From contig JAMNXO010000012.1 in the NCBI GenBank assembly GCA_023653115.1, forward strand, positions 1 through 57,281: DNA of 57,281 nucleotides, given 5' to 3'. How positions within the stretch are numbered: position 1 is the first letter of the stretch; every line of letters starts with the position of its first letter. The DNA is from Erythrobacter sp. (GTDB lineage Bacteria > Pseudomonadota > Alphaproteobacteria > Sphingomonadales > Sphingomonadaceae). The notes beneath the pieces were generated by a model. That model was given only the letters and a program-made list of their open reading frames with translations, did no database searches and was not told the DNA's origin. Below, piece after piece: positions 27,916-37,360 of this stretch. The translations under genes were made by a program, and so were the position numbers.

Positions 27916-29388
27916 ATGTTCACCTGGTTTGAAAAAAATGCGCCCATCCGTGAGAAGTTCAATGCGTTGCTGATAGCCTTCGCGTTGCTTGGCATTGTCA
28001 ACGTCGTAGCCTGCGCGCTGGTCTGGCAGAATGCCGCGAGCGATACTGTCGCACTGATTACCGCGCTGGCCACGCTGCTCGTGTCGGTCGGAACGATGCT
28101 CACCGCCAAAGCGATGATCTGCCGCCCCTATGTCGACACCGTTTTGCGGATGGAAGCGCTGGCTGACGGCAACCTCGCAGCGCCGATCAACTATACCGAT
28201 CACAAGGACTGCGTCGGCCGCATGACCCGCGCCATGGCGACCTTCCGCGCCAACGCGATTGCCTTGGAGGAAGCCTCGGCCGATCAGTCGAGCAACGTGA
28301 TCGGGGCTCTTTCAGGTGCGCTCAACCGCTTGGCGGAAGGCGATCTGACCTGCCGGATCGAGAACATGAACGACGGCGAGTTTGTCACCCTGCGCGACAC
28401 CTTCAACATCACCGTCGCCAAGATCGAGCAGCTGATCGGCGCCGTGAGCGCCACAGCGGGCGGCGTGCGGACCGGATCGGACGAGATCCGTGCAGCCTCG
28501 GAAGATCTCGCACTGCGCAACGAACAACAGGCCGCGAGCCTCGAGGAGACCGCTGCCTCGGTCGGCGCAGTGACCAGCCTCACCCGCCAGTCAGCGGAAA
28601 ATGCCACCAACGCCAAACTGGCAATCGAGCAGACCCACATCCGCGCGACCCAAGGCGGCGACGTGGTGCGCAAGGCGGTCGATGCGATGAGCGCGATCGA
28701 GCAGTCGGCGCGCGAGATCACCCAGATCATCGACGTCATCGACGGGATCGCCTTCCAGACCAACCTGCTTGCGCTCAACGCCGGAGTCGAAGCCGCGCGT
28801 GCGGGCGAGGCAGGCAAGGGCTTCGCGGTGGTCGCCAACGAAGTTCGCGCGCTCGCCCAGCGCAGCGCGGAGGCCGCGCGCGACATCAAGTCGTTGATCG
28901 ACAAGTCCACCAACCATGTCGGCGACGGGGTCAGCCTTGTCGGCGAGACCGGCAGCCTGCTGGCCGAGATCGTCTCGCAGATCGGTGCGGTGACATCGCA
29001 AATCAACGATATCGCTGAATCGACCACCTCGCAGGCGAGCAACCTCGAACAGGTCAATGTCGCGGTCGGCACGATCGACCGCATGACCCAGCAGAACGCG
29101 GCGATGGTGGAACAATCGACCGCGGCCACTCGCAGTCTGCTGAGCGAAGCGCAGCGCCTTGGCGATCTGGTTGCCCAGTTCCGCGTGGGTAATGCCGTCA
29201 GCAGCCTTGCAGCGCCCGCGCGCGCCATCCCGGCTGAACCGGCGGCGCGGATTGCTCCTGCCCGCAAGGCTCCTGCCCCGCGCACACCGCGCAAGGCATC
29301 GCCGCCGCCGCTGCCGGTCGAAGGCAACCTTGCGCGCAAGCCGGCTCCCGCCAGCCTGCCCAGCGAGGATGACTGGAGCGAGTTCTGA
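27916..29388 (+). CDS. Methyl-accepting chemotaxis protein with C-terminal DWSEF tether
   Basis: A 490-residue MCP. Two hydrophobic helices close together (about 17-37 and 44-64) leave almost no periplasmic sensor; a HAMP-like region follows ([14 protein letters not shown] ... [17 protein letters not shown]), then a long signalling coil whose hairpin tip [20 protein letters not shown] is the CheA/CheW-contacting core. The tail is Pro/Ala-rich and ends DWSEF, matching the W-x-x-F type pentapeptide that tethers CheR/CheB in enterobacteria. The signal may be sensed in the membrane or cytoplasm. SD AAGGA lies upstream. Confidence 0.92.
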   Translation: MFTWFEKNAPIREKFNALLIAFALLGIVNVVACALVWQNAASDTVALITALATLLVSVGTMLTAKAMICRPYVDTVLRMEALADGNLAAPINYTDHKDCVGRMTRAMATFRANAIALEEASADQSSNVIGALSGALNRLAEGDLTCRIENMNDGEFVTLRDTFNITVAKIEQLIGAVSATAGGVRTGSDEIRAASEDLALRNEQQAASLEETAASVGAVTSLTRQSAENATNAKLAIEQTHIRATQGGDVVRKAVDAMSAIEQSAREITQIIDVIDGIAFQTNLLALNAGVEAARAGEAGKGFAVVANEVRALAQRSAEAARDIKSLIDKSTNHVGDGVSLVGETGSLLAEIVSQIGAVTSQINDIAESTTSQASNLEQVNVAVGTIDRMTQQNAAMVEQSTAATRSLLSEAQRLGDLVAQFRVGNAVSSLAAPARAIPAEPAARIAPARKAPAPRTPRKASPPPLPVEGNLARKPAPASLPSEDDWSEF

Positions 29389-29431
29389 AACACCAGTGCG
29401 GCCGCATTTGCCGGCTGGAGAGGTTGCCAAC

Positions 29432-29689
29432 ATGATCACCCTACCCCCCGTCTGCGACCGTAGCGCTGCTTCGGCGCTCTACCCCGAATTCACCGAAGCT
29501 TTGGGCGTTGTGCCGCTCGCGATTGATGCGAGCCGGGTTGAACGGATCGGCCAGGCGATGCTGCAGATCCTGGTCTCGGCCGCGCGCAGCGAGGGGGGCA
29601 TTGCGGTGCACGAGGCCAGCCCGGCGTTGACCGCTGCGCTGCGGCTGACCGGGCTTGAACACGTGGTGATGGAGGGCGTCGCACCATGA
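29432..29689 (+). CDS. STAS domain protein of the chemotaxis cluster
   Basis: An 85-residue protein resembling a single STAS domain: a central strand/loop PLAIDASRVERIGQAMLQILVSAA, where the Ser after DAS matches the phosphorylatable position of anti-sigma-factor antagonists, and a C-terminal LTAALRLTGLEHVV. It overlaps the cheA start by 4 nt (ATGA). STAS proteins in che operons are seen in other bacteria; its role in this system is unknown. Confidence 0.75.
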   Translation: MITLPPVCDRSAASALYPEFTEALGVVPLAIDASRVERIGQAMLQILVSAARSEGGIAVHEASPALTAALRLTGLEHVVMEGVAP

Positions 29690-31785
29690 CCGAAGACGAT
29701 ATCCGGGAGATTTTCTTCGTCGAATGCGACGAATCGCTCGAAGCGGCCGAAAACGGGCTCGATGCCTGTCGTAGCGGCACACATGATGCCGAGACGATCA
29801 ACGCGATTTTCCGCGCGGTGCATTCGATCAAGGGCGGCGCGGGCGCCTTCGGCCACACGGCGCTGGCGGCCTACACCCATGGCTTTGAAAACCTGCTAGG
29901 CGAAATCCGCGAAGGCCGGGTGCCGCTTGAGCCGGGGTTGGTCGACCTGTTGCTGCTGGCGCTCGATTGCCTGCGCGATCATGTCGAAGCCGCACGCGGG
30001 GAAGGCACGCCGCCTGATGACGCAGCTCTGCTTGCCCAGCTGGAAGCCGCCCAGCAGCCCGGAGAGCACTCACCGATGGCTGCCCCTGCACCTTCGCCTG
30101 TTGCGGCGTTGGACGACCTTGATGCCTTGCTTGACGAATTGGCAGCGCCCCCTCCTGTCGCCTCCGCCCCCGCGAGCGATACCGGCGACGGCTGGCTGGT
30201 GCATATCCGCCCCCATGCAGGTGCCATGACCAAGGGCAGCGAACCGCTGTTGTGGCTGCGCGAACTGGCAGAACTCGGCGGCATTTGTGAGGCCTGCGAT
30301 ATCGCGATGATCCCCCCGCTCGAGCAATTGCTGGTCGAGGAAGGCTATCTTGGCTGGACGTTCCGGATGCCCGACCACGTGGCCCGCGAGGCGGTGACCG
30401 ATATCTTCGATTTCGTCGGTGACGAGGTGAGCCTCGCATTCGGTCCCGAGGCCGCGCTGCCGGTGCCGCGGATGGCCCCGCCCGTAACAGCGCCGCTGGT
30501 GCCGGATGCCCAGCCCGTTCGCCTTGTCCCCGAGCACGGCCCTGCGGTGGCGGTGGCGGCGGCGTCGCCCGCCACAGGCGCAACCCCCGCGCCCGCGAAC
30601 CAGTCGGTTCGGATCGACCTCAGAAAGCTCGATATCCTGATCGATGGCGTGGGGGAGCTGGTGATCGCACAGGCGATGCTGGCCCAGCGGCTCGCGAACG
30701 AGAACCTCGCCCATATCGAGGAACTGGCGTTGATCGAGACGCTGGTGCGCGACATTCAGGAACACGCCATGGCCTTCCGCGCCCAGCCGATCAGCTCGGT
30801 CTTCGGGCGCGTGCCGCGGCTGCTGCGCGAGCTTGGCTCAAGCACCGGCAAACACGTTAAGCTCGCCGTGGCGGGCGACACCACAGAGCTCGACAAGACC
30901 GTGATCGAGCGCCTCAGCGAGCCAATGACGCACCTGATCCGCAACGCAATCGACCACGGCATCGAGCCGCCCGAAGAACGGCAGAAGGTCGGTAAAGACC
31001 CCGAGGGCACCCTGACCCTTTCGGCCGAACAGAAGGCCGGGCGCATCATCATCCGCATCAGCGACGACGGCCGCGGGATCGACCGTGAGCGCGTGCTCGC
31101 CAAGGCGATCGCCAACGGGCTTGTCAGCCCCGAAACGCAGCTCAGCGACGAGGAAATCCATCAGCTGATTTTTGCCCCGGGCTTCTCGACGGCCGCTCAG
31201 GTCTCGAACATCTCCGGGCGCGGCGTTGGCATGGATGTGGTCAAGCAGAACGTGAAGGAACTGGGCGGGCGCATCACCATCGAAAGCACGCCCGGCAAGG
31301 GCACCACCTTCGCGCTGGCGCTGCCTTTGACGCTCGCGATTTCCGACGGGATGATCGTGCAGGTCGGCGATCAGTCGCTGGTGATCCCGCTGACCCATGT
31401 GATCGAGAGCCTGCGGCCCACCCCCGCCGACGTGAAACCGATGGGCACCGCCGGACAGGTGCTGAACGCGCGCGGCAGCTTTGTGCCGATCGTGCCGCTC
31501 GGCCTGCTGACCGGCGCGAATGCCCCTGTCACTGATCCGTGTGCCGGCGTGCTGGTGCTGGTCGAAACCGAAGGTCATGGCCGCGCCGCGCTGCTGGTGG
31601 ATGCCATCACCGATCAGCGCCAGTTCGTGATCAAGGCGCTCGATGCGCACTACCGCCAGGTCGATAGCGTCGCAGGTGCGACCATCCTCGGCAATGGCAA
31701 GGTGGCCCTGATCGTCGATGTCGATTTCGTCGCCAGCACAGCGGTGCGCGAGGGCGGCAGCGCGGCGCTGGCAGCAGCAGCCTGA
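29686..31785 (+). CDS. cheA: Chemotaxis histidine kinase CheA
   Basis: CheA (699 aa) phosphorylates CheY and CheB in response to receptors. Domains: P1 Hpt with phospho-His46 (FRAVHSIKGGAGAFGH); an Ala/Pro-rich linker and a small P2-like region (about 160-250); P3 dimerisation (VRIDLRKLDILIDGVGELVIAQAML); P4 ATPase with N-box HLIRNAIDHGIEPPEER, G1 ISDDGRGIDRERV and G2 SGRGVGMDVVK; P5 CheW-like (about 560-690). Length is normal. It is followed by cheR after 2 nt. Confidence 0.96.
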   Translation: MTEDDIREIFFVECDESLEAAENGLDACRSGTHDAETINAIFRAVHSIKGGAGAFGHTALAAYTHGFENLLGEIREGRVPLEPGLVDLLLLALDCLRDHVEAARGEGTPPDDAALLAQLEAAQQPGEHSPMAAPAPSPVAALDDLDALLDELAAPPPVASAPASDTGDGWLVHIRPHAGAMTKGSEPLLWLRELAELGGICEACDIAMIPPLEQLLVEEGYLGWTFRMPDHVAREAVTDIFDFVGDEVSLAFGPEAALPVPRMAPPVTAPLVPDAQPVRLVPEHGPAVAVAAASPATGATPAPANQSVRIDLRKLDILIDGVGELVIAQAMLAQRLANENLAHIEELALIETLVRDIQEHAMAFRAQPISSVFGRVPRLLRELGSSTGKHVKLAVAGDTTELDKTVIERLSEPMTHLIRNAIDHGIEPPEERQKVGKDPEGTLTLSAEQKAGRIIIRISDDGRGIDRERVLAKAIANGLVSPETQLSDEEIHQLIFAPGFSTAAQVSNISGRGVGMDVVKQNVKELGGRITIESTPGKGTTFALALPLTLAISDGMIVQVGDQSLVIPLTHVIESLRPTPADVKPMGTAGQVLNARGSFVPIVPLGLLTGANAPVTDPCAGVLVLVETEGHGRAALLVDAITDQRQFVIKALDAHYRQVDSVAGATILGNGKVALIVDVDFVASTAVREGGSAALAAAA

Positions 31786-31787
31786 TC

Positions 31788-32678
31788 ATGGCCTCCGCTG
31801 TCACCGGCGCTGCGCCGGACGCGCTTGTGCCCGGCATCAGCCCGTCGGTTTACGGCGAGGCCGATTTCCGCCGGATTGCCGCCTTGATCCACGCGGAAAC
31901 CGGAATCGTGCTGAGCGACCGCAAGCGGATGCTGGCCTATTCCCGGCTGGCTCCGCTGGTGCGGCGCAGCGGGTTGGCGAACTTCGGCGCCTATCTCGAC
32001 CGGCTGGAGGACGATAGCGAGGCGCTGACCGAAGTCATCGCGGCGCTCACCACCAATCACACCTACTTCCACCGCGAACCGCATCATTTCGAGCATTTCG
32101 AAGCCCAGGTTCGGCCCGGTCTGGTTGCGCGCGCGCAGGCGGGCGAGCCGGTGCGGATCTGGTCAGCAGGCTGTTCGACCGGCGAGGAAATATGGACGCT
32201 TCTGATGGTACTGCTCGGCCCGGAACGCGAGACCGGGCTGCGGCTGACACGCACCGATCTGGTGATGCTGGCGAGCGACATTTCGGCCAATGCCTTGGCC
32301 GGCGCGCGCGAGGCGGCCTATCCGCGCAGCGCGCTCGATGCGTTGCCTGAGGCACTGCGACGGATCTGGTGCACTCCGCTGGGCGGCGGCAGCGAACCGC
32401 GGCTGGCGATCGATCCGGCGCTCAAGGCGATGGTCCGGCTGCGGATGCTGAACCTGCTCGGCGATTGGCCGATGCGCGGCCAGTTCGACGTGATCTTCTG
32501 CCGCAATGTGATGATCTATTTCGACAGCCCCACCAAGGACCGGCTGGTCGAGCGCTTCGCCCGCCAGCTGCAACCCGGCGGCTATCTCTACATCGGCCAT
32601 TCCGAACGCGTCAGCGGCCCGGCTACGGAGTTGCTCGATCCGGTCGGCCCGACGATCTATCGCAGGAGATCGGCATGA
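31788..32678 (+). CDS. cheR: Chemotaxis protein methyltransferase CheR
   Basis: CheR (296 aa) methylates receptor glutamates with SAM. The N-terminal helical domain (FRRIAALIHAETGIVLSDRKRMLAYSRL) is followed by the Rossmann domain with the SAM motif IWSAGCSTGEEIWTL and the later DVIFCRNVMIYFDSPTK and GYLYIGHSE. TTNHTYFHREPHHF matches the conserved T-x-F-FR-E motif. The end overlaps cheB by ATGA. Confidence 0.96.
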   Translation: MASAVTGAAPDALVPGISPSVYGEADFRRIAALIHAETGIVLSDRKRMLAYSRLAPLVRRSGLANFGAYLDRLEDDSEALTEVIAALTTNHTYFHREPHHFEHFEAQVRPGLVARAQAGEPVRIWSAGCSTGEEIWTLLMVLLGPERETGLRLTRTDLVMLASDISANALAGAREAAYPRSALDALPEALRRIWCTPLGGGSEPRLAIDPALKAMVRLRMLNLLGDWPMRGQFDVIFCRNVMIYFDSPTKDRLVERFARQLQPGGYLYIGHSERVSGPATELLDPVGPTIYRRRSA

Positions 32679-33727
32679 CCATTTCGGTTCTGGTGGTCGA
32701 TGATTCCCCGCTGATGCGCGCGCTGCTCCAGCACCGGCTGGAACAGCAGCCCGATATTGCCGTGATCGGCACGGCCCCGGATGCCGCAGAGGCGCGCCAG
32801 CTGATCAAGACGCTCGATCCCGATGTCGTCACGCTCGATATCGAGATGCCGGGAATGGACGGGCTGTCCTTCCTCGAGAAGATCATGCAGCTGCGCCCCA
32901 CTCCCGTGATCCTCGTTTCGGGCGCGACCGAGGCCGGCGCGAGCGCGACGGCGCGTGGATTGCAGCTCGGAGCGATCGGCTGCATGCCCAAATCGCAGCT
33001 GCGCATGACAGCGCAGACAGGCGCCGACTGCGAGCTGGCCGGGCTCGTGCGAGAGGCAGCCAAGGCGCGGTTCCACAAGCGCGCGCCGCGCCCTGCATCG
33101 GCACCATCCTTCGCTGCCAGCGCCCGCTCGCGGCCCGAGGTCATCGTGATCGGCGCTTCGACCGGCGGAGTGGAGGCGCTGCACACGGTGCTCGCCAGCC
33201 TGCCCGCCGATTGTCCGCCGACTTTGATCGTCCAGCACATCAACGGCTGCTTTGCCCGCGCCATCGCCGAATCGCTCGACCGGGTGATGCAACCGCGCGT
33301 GATGCTGGCGGAAACCGATATGCCGCTGACACCGGGGACCGTGCTGCTTGCGCCCGGCAATGAACGGCATCTGCAAGTTGCCACGGCCGGCTCGCGCGGT
33401 CTGCGCTGCGTGCTGCGCGAGGGTGATCCGGTTGCCGGTCATCGCCCGAGCGTTGATCGCCTGTTCGCCTCGCTCGCTGGAACGCTGGGCGCCGAGCGCG
33501 GGCATGAGGCATTAGCAATCCTGCTCACCGGCATGGGGCAGGACGGCGCGCAGGGTATGGTCCAGCTTGCGAGCATCGGCGCACGCACGATCGCGCAGGA
33601 TCAGGCCAGCTGCGTCGTCTTCGGCATGCCGCGCGCCGCGATCGAGCTCGGCGCGGCGGGCGAGGTGCTGCCTCTCGATCGCATCGGGCCTGCGATCTTC
33701 ACCCCCGGCAAGGTGCTCTATCCATGA
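32675..33727 (+). CDS. cheB: Chemotaxis methylesterase/deamidase CheB (active form)
   Basis: CheB (350 aa) removes methyl groups from receptors, activated by phosphorylation. The receiver has VLVVDDSPLMR, Asp55 and LDIEMPGMDG. The esterase triad is intact: Ser162 in VIGASTGG, His188 in IVQH, and Asp290 in LLTGMGQDGAQG. The ATG at 32675 with AGGAG upstream is the family start. It overlaps both cheR and cheD by 4 nt. Comparison with the decayed paralogue at 26670-27701 shows exactly which residues were lost there. Confidence 0.96.
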   Translation: MTISVLVVDDSPLMRALLQHRLEQQPDIAVIGTAPDAAEARQLIKTLDPDVVTLDIEMPGMDGLSFLEKIMQLRPTPVILVSGATEAGASATARGLQLGAIGCMPKSQLRMTAQTGADCELAGLVREAAKARFHKRAPRPASAPSFAASARSRPEVIVIGASTGGVEALHTVLASLPADCPPTLIVQHINGCFARAIAESLDRVMQPRVMLAETDMPLTPGTVLLAPGNERHLQVATAGSRGLRCVLREGDPVAGHRPSVDRLFASLAGTLGAERGHEALAILLTGMGQDGAQGMVQLASIGARTIAQDQASCVVFGMPRAAIELGAAGEVLPLDRIGPAIFTPGKVLYP

Positions 33728-34287
33728 TCGAACAGCCGCTACCCGCTCTCGCCGACACCGCTGGGCTCGTGCGGATCACCATCCTGCAAGGCGAAGCCAA
33801 GGCCAGCGCCGATCCGCGGGTGGAGATGAGCACCATCCTTGGCAGCTGCGTGGCCACCTGCCTGTTCGATCCGGTCGCGCGGGTCGGCGGCATGAACCAC
33901 TTCCTGCTTGCCGAACCGCCCAGGCACGTGCGCAATCAGGCGTTCGACAGCGATTATGGCCTGTTCCTGATGGAGCTGCTGGTCAACGAGATGCTCGGCC
34001 TTGGCGCACACAAGAGCCGGATGCGCGCACGGGTTTATGGCGGTGCCAATCTGAATCCCGATCTCAGCCCGATCGGCACGGCCAACGCCGTTTTCGCTCG
34101 CCAGTTTCTCGAGCGGGAAGGCATTCCCAAAGTGTTCGAGGATCTCGAAGGCGTGCAGGCGCGCCGCATCCAGTTTCGTCCCGCAGGCGGGCAGGTCCGT
34201 GCGCGGCTGGTCCCGGCCGACAGCGCTCCTACGCAGAAACCACTGGGGCGTCCGCAATCGGCACTTGGGACAGTCGAGCTATTCTGA
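33724..34287 (+). CDS. cheD: Chemoreceptor glutamine deamidase CheD
   Basis: CheD (187 aa) deamidates receptor glutamines and often works with CheC. The papain-like catalytic Cys and His are present: STILGSCVATCLFDP and VGGMNHFLL. KSRMRARVYGGANLNPDLSPIGTANAVF completes the conserved core. The C-terminal ~30 residues are polar and variable. No cheC is in the window. Its start overlaps cheB by ATGA. Confidence 0.93.
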   Translation: MIEQPLPALADTAGLVRITILQGEAKASADPRVEMSTILGSCVATCLFDPVARVGGMNHFLLAEPPRHVRNQAFDSDYGLFLMELLVNEMLGLGAHKSRMRARVYGGANLNPDLSPIGTANAVFARQFLEREGIPKVFEDLEGVQARRIQFRPAGGQVRARLVPADSAPTQKPLGRPQSALGTVELF

Positions 34288-34305
34288 CGCAGAAGGAGGC
34301 ACCGA

Positions 34306-34689
34306 ATGCAAACCAGCAATGCAGCACCCATCCGGGTGCTTACTGTCGACGACAGCGCCAGCATGCGCGCGCTCCTGCTTGGCGCGCTCAGTTCGCGCGG
34401 GTTCGCGGTCGAACAGGCCGAGGACGGCCAGCAGGCGCTCGAGTGGCTCGCCGCCAACGAGGTCGACGTGATTATCACCGATATCAACATGCCCCGGCTC
34501 GACGGCTTCGGTCTGATCGAAAAGCTGCGCACCAGCGCACTTCACGCTGACCGCCCGATCCTGGTGCTGACCACCGAAAGCTCCGACGAGAAAAAGCAAC
34601 GGGCGCGCAATGCCGGAGCAACCGGCTGGATCGTGAAGCCCTTCGATGCCGACAAACTCACCGCCGCGCTGCGCCGCGTGATCCACTGA
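34306..34689 (+). CDS. cheY: Chemotaxis response regulator CheY
   Basis: CheY (127 aa), a single receiver domain. VLTVDDSASMR supplies the acidic pair (Asp15, Asp16), Asp59 in IITDINMPRLDG is the phosphorylation site, Thr in LVLTTESS and Lys in WIVKPFDAD complete the site. It should signal to the flagellar switch; flagellar genes are not in the window. SD AGAAGGAGG lies just upstream. Confidence 0.94.
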   Translation: MQTSNAAPIRVLTVDDSASMRALLLGALSSRGFAVEQAEDGQQALEWLAANEVDVIITDINMPRLDGFGLIEKLRTSALHADRPILVLTTESSDEKKQRARNAGATGWIVKPFDADKLTAALRRVIH

Positions 34690-34718
34690 ACCTGCCTGCC
34701 CGACCGAGGATCTGACCC

Positions 34719-35159
34719 ATGCGCCACGAACTTATAACCTTCGGCATCGCCAGCCAGCGTTTCGGCATCGACATCATGACCGTGCGCGAGATCCGCGCCT
34801 GGTCTCCCGTCACCCGCTTGCCGCGCGTGCCCGACTATGTCGCGGGCGTGGTCAATCTGCGCGGCGCGGTGCTGCCCGTGGTCGATCTGGCCGCGCGGCT
34901 CGGCTGGACGCCAACCGAGGCGACGCCGCGTAACCCGATCATCGTAATCGAACACGAAGGCCAGCTGCGCGGGCTGATCGTGCATGATGTCGCCGACATC
35001 GTCTCGATCGAGGCCGGCAGCCTCCAGAACCCCGACGCGATCGGACAGGAGGCCATTACCCACTTCCTCGAAGGCATTGCCCCGCTCGGCGAGGACATGG
35101 TGATGGTGCTCAATCTGGCCCGTCTGATGGCGGACGAGCCGTTCGAGCTGGCGGCATGA
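34719..35159 (+). CDS. cheW: Chemotaxis coupling protein CheW
   Basis: CheW (146 aa) links CheA to receptors. Two tandem SH3-like subdomains typical of the family: ELITFGIASQRFGIDIMTVREIR and RVPDYVAGVVNLRGAVLPVVDLAARLG, then IIVIEHEGQLRGLIVHDVADI and a C-terminal EDMVMVLNLARLM. The following small gene starts inside its stop codon (ATGA). Confidence 0.95.
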   Translation: MRHELITFGIASQRFGIDIMTVREIRAWSPVTRLPRVPDYVAGVVNLRGAVLPVVDLAARLGWTPTEATPRNPIIVIEHEGQLRGLIVHDVADIVSIEAGSLQNPDAIGQEAITHFLEGIAPLGEDMVMVLNLARLMADEPFELAA

Positions 35160-35476
35160 TGGCAGACGCCTCACCGCCCGAAACGCTGCCTCCCGGCACC
35201 CTGCCAAGGGGCGCGCCGCACGCGACCGCATTGCTCGAAGGCGTTGCCGCGCAGCTCTCCGATCTGGCGCACGAGGCCGAGGACTTCGGGATCGTGCTGT
35301 GCAGCGATGCCGCCGTGGCCGGACGCTATCTGGTGCAATTGCAGCAGATCGACCGCCTGTCGCAATCGCTGCGCGAATTGGCGCGGGTGCTTGTCGCCAG
35401 TGACCCCGAAGCAGCCGTCGCGGCGATCTGCCTCGGCAATCTGCGGGCTGAGCTGGAGCTGACGCTTGCCGGCTGA
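35156..35476 (+). CDS. Unknown 106-aa protein in the chemotaxis operon
   Basis: A 106-residue, probably all-helical, acidic and Leu-rich soluble protein (LLEGVAAQLSDLAHEAEDFGIVLC; YLVQLQQIDRLSQSLRELARVLVAS). It overlaps the cheW stop by 4 nt and the next frame by 11 nt, so it is translated as part of the operon. The helical make-up would suit a small partner of CheA, CheY or CheW (for instance a phosphatase such as CheZ), but I see no CheZ signature. Function unknown. Confidence 0.75.
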   Translation: MMADASPPETLPPGTLPRGAPHATALLEGVAAQLSDLAHEAEDFGIVLCSDAAVAGRYLVQLQQIDRLSQSLRELARVLVASDPEAAVAAICLGNLRAELELTLAG

Positions 35477-35768
35477 ACGCGCCTTGTTCGCTCTCCACGG
35501 GTGCGCGCTGGTGCTGGCTTTGGCAGCGGCGCTGGTCTGGCCGCGCGCCGGGCAGGCGGCGCTGATGGTGCCGCTGGGCCGCAACGATATCGGGGCAGCG
35601 CTGCGCTGGGCCGATGCCGAACAGGCGCAGCTGCTCGCGCTTGATACCGTCAACGGGCGCGTGATCGCGCAGATTTCCTCAAACGACAGCGTGCTGCGCG
35701 CGCTCGCCTTCGGCCTCATGCCGGTCGCAGCGCGCACCCCGGGTTGCAAGCTACAAGACAAGAGGTAA
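35466..35768 (+). CDS. Unknown small membrane-anchored or exported protein in the chemotaxis operon
   Basis: A TTG-started 100-residue frame with GGAG 7 nt upstream, overlapping the previous gene by 11 nt. The N-terminus is a signal-anchor-like stretch ([20 protein letters not shown], about residues 6-25). The remainder ([35 protein letters not shown]) looks folded and compact. It ends 4 nt before the next MCP gene. I recognise no family; the TTG start lowers certainty. Confidence 0.6.
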   Translation: MPAERALFALHGCALVLALAAALVWPRAGQAALMVPLGRNDIGAALRWADAEQAQLLALDTVNGRVIAQISSNDSVLRALAFGLMPVAARTPGCKLQDKR

Positions 35769-35772
35769 CGCC

Positions 35773-37302
35773 ATGATCGTCGACGAAATGCGCGTCCTGC
35801 GCGAAAATGCCGTGCGCCTCATTGCCGCCCTTGCCTGTTTTGTGGCCGCGATCCTCGTGGTCTGGGGGCTGGCGGCCGATGCCCCCATGATCGCGATCAG
35901 CGCGGCCCTGCTGGTCGCGGCCCCGGCCTGGTTCGCCTTCAAGCGCCGGTCCGACCCTGTGACGCGTATCGCGATTGCGGTGACCTATCCGCTGCTTGCC
36001 GGTCTGCTGCTGGCGATGGCCACCACCACCGGCTGGCTTGTCGATATGCACATGGTGTTTTTCGCCTTTCTGGCCGTGCTGGCGGCCATGGCCGACTGGC
36101 GCGTGATTATCGTCGGCACGGCCGTGACCGCCGTTCACCATCTGCTGCTCAACTTCGTCGCCCCGGCCTTTGTCTTTCCCGACGGCGCGGATCTGGCACG
36201 GGTGGTGTTCCACGCTGTGGTGGTGCTGATCGAGGCGGGCGTCCTGGTTTTCCTGTGCCGCCAGTTCGAAGATCTGATCCGCCAATCAATGGAAGCGCGC
36301 GCCGCACAGGCCGCACTTGACGCCGAACGCCATGCCGAACGCGAGGCCGTCGCCAACGAGCAGCGGCTGGTGCTGACAGGCCTGAGCGCCCGGCTCAGCG
36401 CGCTCTCGGTCGGCGATCTGACTGCCCGGCTGGAGACCCCCTTCCCCGGCGAATATGACGCGGCGCGCACCTTGCTCAACAGCTCCTGCGCCGAACTCGA
36501 ACAGTTGGTCGGCGCCGTGGCGCTCACGGCCAGCCGGGTGGCCAGCGGCGCACACGAACTACGCGAGGCATCCAGCGATCTTGCCGGAAAAACCGAACAA
36601 CAGACCGCCGCGATCGAGACTGTTGCGCGCACGGCAGGCGAACTTTTGAGCGATGTCGAAGGGCAGGCGCAGCTGTGGTCGCAAACCCGCACCACCGCGC
36701 TCGACGCCAAGGCCGATGCCGATCGCGGCACCGAGGCGATTGCCGGCGCGGCCGAGGCGATGACCCGGATCGAGACATCCTCGGCGCAGATCGGCGAGAT
36801 GATCGCCTTCATCGACACCATCGCTTTCCAAACCAACCTGCTGGCGCTCAACGCCGGGGTCGAGGCAGCGCGCGCGGGCGAAGCGGGCAAGGGGTTCGCC
36901 GTGGTCGCGGGCGAAGTGCGCGAACTGGCCCAGCGCTCGGCCCATTCGGCCAGCGCCATCAAGCAACTGATCGCGACCTCGAAAGACGAAGTCGCGCTGG
37001 GCGTTGAACGGGTGCAACAACTGTTCACCTTGCTCGCCTCGCTGGTCGCACGGTTCTCGGAAATTGCCGGTCAGGTGGATCGCATTGCCAGCGGTTCGGA
37101 TACCGCAGTGGATGCAATTCGCCGGATCACCGGGGCGATGGCGGTGCTTGACCAGGCGATGCAGCAGAATGCGGCACTGGCCGAACAGACCAGCGCTGCC
37201 GCAGTCGAACTGCTCGGCAATGCCGACGATCTCAACCACGGCGTTGCGCGCTTCAGCCGGAGCGAAAGTCCGGTGCCGCCAAAGCTTGCCTACGCCGCCT
37301 AA
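35773..37302 (+). CDS. Methyl-accepting chemotaxis protein with six-helix membrane sensor
   Basis: A 509-residue MCP. The N-terminal ~170 residues form about six closely packed helices with almost no periplasmic loop, and carry His93, His122, His123 and His147 ([28 protein letters not shown]) within or next to helices. A HAMP-like segment and the signalling coil follow, with the tip [20 protein letters not shown]. No CheR pentapeptide at the end. The His content might indicate a metal or heme ligand site. Cotranscribed with the che genes. Confidence 0.9.
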   Translation: MIVDEMRVLRENAVRLIAALACFVAAILVVWGLAADAPMIAISAALLVAAPAWFAFKRRSDPVTRIAIAVTYPLLAGLLLAMATTTGWLVDMHMVFFAFLAVLAAMADWRVIIVGTAVTAVHHLLLNFVAPAFVFPDGADLARVVFHAVVVLIEAGVLVFLCRQFEDLIRQSMEARAAQAALDAERHAEREAVANEQRLVLTGLSARLSALSVGDLTARLETPFPGEYDAARTLLNSSCAELEQLVGAVALTASRVASGAHELREASSDLAGKTEQQTAAIETVARTAGELLSDVEGQAQLWSQTRTTALDAKADADRGTEAIAGAAEAMTRIETSSAQIGEMIAFIDTIAFQTNLLALNAGVEAARAGEAGKGFAVVAGEVRELAQRSAHSASAIKQLIATSKDEVALGVERVQQLFTLLASLVARFSEIAGQVDRIASGSDTAVDAIRRITGAMAVLDQAMQQNAALAEQTSAAAVELLGNADDLNHGVARFSRSESPVPPKLAYAA

Positions 37303-37303
37303 C

Positions 37304-37327
37304 CCCATTCCGCGCGGCGGAAATGGG
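37304..37327 (+). terminator. Hairpin between the two last MCP genes
   Basis: CCCATTCCGC (37304-37313) pairs with GCGGAAATGGG (37317-37327) apart from one bulged A, around a 3-nt loop GCG. It has no T-tract. It could be a leaky terminator, an mRNA-stabilising hairpin or an attenuator between the six-helix MCP and the globin MCP. Confidence 0.4.
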
Positions 37328-37360
37328 ACCGACAACGAAGACAAGTCCAGGAGTTAAGTG

